From: Alteriqipengyuania lutimaris
GTDB lineage: Bacteria > Pseudomonadota > Alphaproteobacteria > Sphingomonadales > Sphingomonadaceae
Assembly (NCBI RefSeq): GCF_003363135.1
Contig: NZ_QRBB01000001.1
Coordinates: 1,896,501 to 1,960,500, forward strand
Reading direction: 5' to 3'
Length of the DNA: 64,000 nt
In this document: one piece after another, positions 61,674-64,000 of the stretch
How positions within the stretch are numbered: the stretch's first letter is position 1
How the letters are laid out: each line of letters opens with the position of its first letter
Program-made: the position numbers and the translations under genes
The notes under the pieces: model-generated
Seen by the model: the letters and a program-made list of their open reading frames with translations, nothing else
Database searches by the model: none
What the model was told of the DNA's origin: nothing

Positions 61674-63068
61674 ATGAACATCACGCACCTCGCGCCCGTC
61701 GCGCTCTCGCTCGCCATCGCAACCCCCGCCGCCGCGCAGCTCGGCCCCGGCCCGTGCGAAGGGGCGCTCGCCTGCATCGCGAACGACGCGCTCGAAGGCG
61801 ACAGCATTGCGTGGGATTTCGTCGAGGGGATCACGACCGAGGTCGGCCCGCGTCAGGCGGGGACTGAGGCGGAACAGCGCGGGCGCGACTGGGCGACGGC
61901 GTGGCTGCGCGATCGCGGCTTCGCCAATGTGGCGGACGAGCCGTTCCGGATGGACACCTGGGTCCACGGCGGCCCCGCCACGGCCCGCGTGACCGCGCCG
62001 TTCGAACAGAACCTCGAAATCGTGCCGCTGGGCAACAGTGCGAGTACTGGTGAGGATGGAATCGAAGCCGAAGTCGTCTATTTCCCGAGCTATGCCGATC
62101 TCGCCGCCGCGCCCGATGGGGCCTTGCGCGGCAAGATCGCTTTCATCAGCCACGACATGCGGCCGACGCAGGATGGTTCGGGCTACGGCTTCGCTGGCCC
62201 TGCACGCTGGACCGGGGCGGGTCTCGCTGCCAGCAAGGGCGCGATCGCGACCGTGATCCGCTCTGTCGGGACCGAGAACGAACGCACGCCGCATACCGGC
62301 GGGACGAGCTTCCCAGATGGCGTGGAGGCCACGCCCGCGGGCGCGCTCTCCAACCCCGACGCGGACAATCTGGAGCGTATGTTTGCCCGCGCCGGCGACC
62401 GGCCGATCACCATGCGCCTGATGATGACGCCGCGCCTGCTGGGCGAGACGACCAGCGGCAACGTGGTGGGCGAGATCGTCGGGAGCGATCCCTCGCTGCC
62501 GCCGGTATTGCTCGCGTGCCATCTCGACAGCTGGTGGAATGCACCCGGCGCGTTCGACGATGGCGCGGGCTGCGGGATTGCGGCCGCCGCCGCGCTCAAT
62601 GTCGCCAAGGCGGGCCAGCCGCTGCGCACCATCCGCGTGCTGTTCGCAGGGGCCGAGGAAGTCGGCCTGTTCGGAAGCAGCGCCTATAGCGAGGCGCATA
62701 TCGACGAGCCGATCGGGGTCGGGATCGAAAGCGATTTCGGGGCCGACCGGATTTGGCGGATCGACACCAATTTCACTCAGAGCAACCCGGAGCTCTATCG
62801 CGAGCTCGCCTTGGCGGTGGCTCGGTTCGGCGTCGCTCCCTCGCGCGAAGAGGCGACCGGCGGTGCGGATCTAAACATCGTGCGCGATCAGGAAGGCGCG
62901 CTGGTCGACCTGCAGCAGGACGGCACGCGCTATTTCGGGCTGCACCACACCAACAACGATACGCTCGACAAGATCGACCCGGCGCAGCTGCGCCAGAACG
63001 TCGCGGTGTGGACGCAGGTCGTCGGGATCCTCGCCAACACGCGTGAGGATTACAAGACCGGCGAATAG
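61674..63068 (+). CDS. Secreted M28-family metallopeptidase
   Basis: 464 residues with a signal peptide (NITHLAPVALSLAIATPAAA). The M28 di-zinc ligands are visible: VLLACHLDSWWNAPGAFDDG (His and bridging Asp), FAGAEEVGLFGSSAYSEAH (Glu pair), VGIESDFGADR (Asp) and YFGLHHTNNDTLDKIDPAQL (last His). ARWTGAGLAASKGAIATVIR is the PA-like apical domain. Periplasmic aminopeptidase or carboxypeptidase-like enzyme. Confidence 0.9.
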   Translation: MNITHLAPVALSLAIATPAAAQLGPGPCEGALACIANDALEGDSIAWDFVEGITTEVGPRQAGTEAEQRGRDWATAWLRDRGFANVADEPFRMDTWVHGGPATARVTAPFEQNLEIVPLGNSASTGEDGIEAEVVYFPSYADLAAAPDGALRGKIAFISHDMRPTQDGSGYGFAGPARWTGAGLAASKGAIATVIRSVGTENERTPHTGGTSFPDGVEATPAGALSNPDADNLERMFARAGDRPITMRLMMTPRLLGETTSGNVVGEIVGSDPSLPPVLLACHLDSWWNAPGAFDDGAGCGIAAAAALNVAKAGQPLRTIRVLFAGAEEVGLFGSSAYSEAHIDEPIGVGIESDFGADRIWRIDTNFTQSNPELYRELALAVARFGVAPSREEATGGADLNIVRDQEGALVDLQQDGTRYFGLHHTNNDTLDKIDPAQLRQNVAVWTQVVGILANTREDYKTGE

Positions 63069-63108
63069 CGCGGTGGGGCCCTATCGCGATCTCGTGCATT
63101 GATAGGCG

Positions 63109-64000
63109 ATGGATAGCCCCACCTTCGGTTTCAGTTCCTATCACGTATTGCTCGCCGGATGCGGCCTGGCGATTATCGTCGCCTACTGGCTGCCGCGCTT
63201 CTTCCACGGACGCGAACCGGCGGCGTCGGGCCTGCTGATTATCGGCGGCTTGGCGGTCTTCGGCCTCCTGCCAGGCGTGCCCCAGGCGCTCAACCCGATC
63301 GACAGTCCGAAGGTCTGGGAACTGGCGAGCGAGTTCGCGGTCATCATCGCGCTGTTCGGCACCGGCATCCGGATCGACCGGATCAAAGGCAAGGGCCTGT
63401 GGAGCCCGACCGTGCGGATGCTCGCCATCGCGATGCCGCTCTGCATCATCGCCGTGCTGTTCCTCGGGATGTTCGTGGGCCTCACTATTGCTGCTGCTGT
63501 GCTGCTCGCCGCGGTGCTCGCGCCGACCGACCCCGTGCTCGCCGCCGACGTGCAGGTCGGCCCCCCGACCGAGGGCGGCGAGCATCCGGTGCGGTTCGCG
63601 CTGACGACCGAGGCAGGCCTGAACGACGGCCTCGCGTTCCCCTTCGTCTATCTCGCAATCTTCATCGTCGCGGCGAGCGGCGGCATGTCGGGCTGGATCG
63701 GCGAGTGGGCCGGCTTCTACGTCGTCTACAAGATCCTGGTCGGCTGCCTTGCGGGGGCGGCGGCCGGCTGGCTGCTGGGCAAGGTCCTGTTCGCGCTGCC
63801 CCGCCGCAATCCGCTGGCCGATGCGGGCACCGGCGTGATCGCGCTGGCGGGCGTGCTGGTCACCTACGGCCTCACCGAACTGATCGAGGGCTATGGCTTC
63901 ATCGCCGCCTTCGTCATGGGCATCGTGCTGCGCCGCAAGGAGGAGGAGCACGCCTACCACGCGCGGCTGCACAGTTTCTCCAGCGCGCTGGAGCACTCCG
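63109..64000 (+). CDS. CPA1-family cation:proton antiporter, 3' end outside the window
   Basis: The frame is open from ATG 63109 to the edge (297 codons). Reading from the sequence, it has about eight or more helices; the ion-binding segment is AVLLAAVLAPTDPVLAADVQ with TDP, then RFALTTEAGLNDGLAFPFVY (the ND motif of NhaP-type antiporters) and later GYGFIAAFVMGIVLRRKEEE. Na+ or K+/H+ exchange at the inner membrane. The cytoplasmic C-terminus is missing. Confidence 0.9.
   Translation, partial: MDSPTFGFSSYHVLLAGCGLAIIVAYWLPRFFHGREPAASGLLIIGGLAVFGLLPGVPQALNPIDSPKVWELASEFAVIIALFGTGIRIDRIKGKGLWSPTVRMLAIAMPLCIIAVLFLGMFVGLTIAAAVLLAAVLAPTDPVLAADVQVGPPTEGGEHPVRFALTTEAGLNDGLAFPFVYLAIFIVAASGGMSGWIGEWAGFYVVYKILVGCLAGAAAGWLLGKVLFALPRRNPLADAGTGVIALAGVLVTYGLTELIEGYGFIAAFVMGIVLRRKEEEHAYHARLHSFSSALEHS

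Overview
The window is about 64 kb of GC-rich chromosomal DNA from an alphaproteobacterium, most likely order Sphingomonadales and probably family Erythrobacteraceae. The placement is an inference from gene content: an aa3 oxidase operon of alphaproteobacterial order with ctaG and SURF1, class I (LysK-type) lysyl-tRNA synthetase, plant-type glutamate-cysteine ligase beside rsmE, and SoxR with a divergent VOC gene. No rRNA, tRNA, prophage, insertion sequence or CRISPR array was seen. Genes are tightly packed, with many 4-base ATGA overlaps. GTG starts are fairly common.

Layout. 1-5.6 kb: end of an unknown gene, a class A penicillin-binding protein, two tandem hotdog thioesterases, then an unrecognised three-gene operon (a 55-residue peptide and two probably paralogous cupin-like proteins). 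5.6-12.5 kb, minus strand: one long operon pyrE - serine hydrolase - pdxJ - small AT-rich membrane gene - acpS - lepB - AI-2E permease - DUF3089 - ruvX. 12.7-21.7 kb: the cytochrome c oxidase operon ctaC-ctaD-ctaB-(50 aa)-ctaG-ctaE-DUF983-SURF1, running into thrC and a methyltransferase. 21.7-24.9 kb: folB-like, moaA/moaD/moaE, and a membrane gene behind a perfect FNR-type box. 25-27.4 kb: lipoprotein, rplU (with an unusual Lys/Ala tail)-rpmA, acetyltransferase. 27.4-33 kb: metal-dependent hydrolase and divergent TetR regulator, S41 protease, ygfZ, pyrC, rarD-type permease. 33-45 kb: aldehyde dehydrogenase (astD-like), selO, alpha/beta hydrolase, glycosyltransferase, yfgM-like/bamB pair, ICMT-like methyltransferase, gshA, rsmE, ubiA. 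45-55 kb: DinG-like helicase, sixA, soxR with its operator and VOC gene, lysK, 2OG hydroxylase, cytochrome b561, Arg-rich RcnB-like protein, FMN-binding protein. 55-57.2 kb: acylphosphatase and a GDT1-type metal exporter under a yybP-ykoY riboswitch, then a small accessory patch with palindromic REP-like repeats around a GIY-YIG gene and an AT-rich unknown gene. 57.2-64 kb: ettA, renalase-like oxidoreductase, L,D-transpeptidase, DUF427, M28 peptidase and the first part of a CPA1 antiporter.

Functional themes are respiration and oxidase assembly (ctaB supplies heme O, CtaG and SURF1 assemble CuB and heme a), cell envelope (PBP, LepB, BamB, L,D-transpeptidase), cofactors (PLP, molybdopterin, glutathione, ubiquinone, folate) and redox or metal sensing (SoxR, FNR box, Mn riboswitch). 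The best candidates for something undescribed are the peptide plus twin cupin-like operon at 3.67-5.57 kb, the GIY-YIG gene flanked by REP-like palindromes at 56.2-56.7 kb, the FNR-box membrane gene at 24.3-24.9 kb, and a 28-base dispersed repeat found at 31.06 and 54.40 kb.
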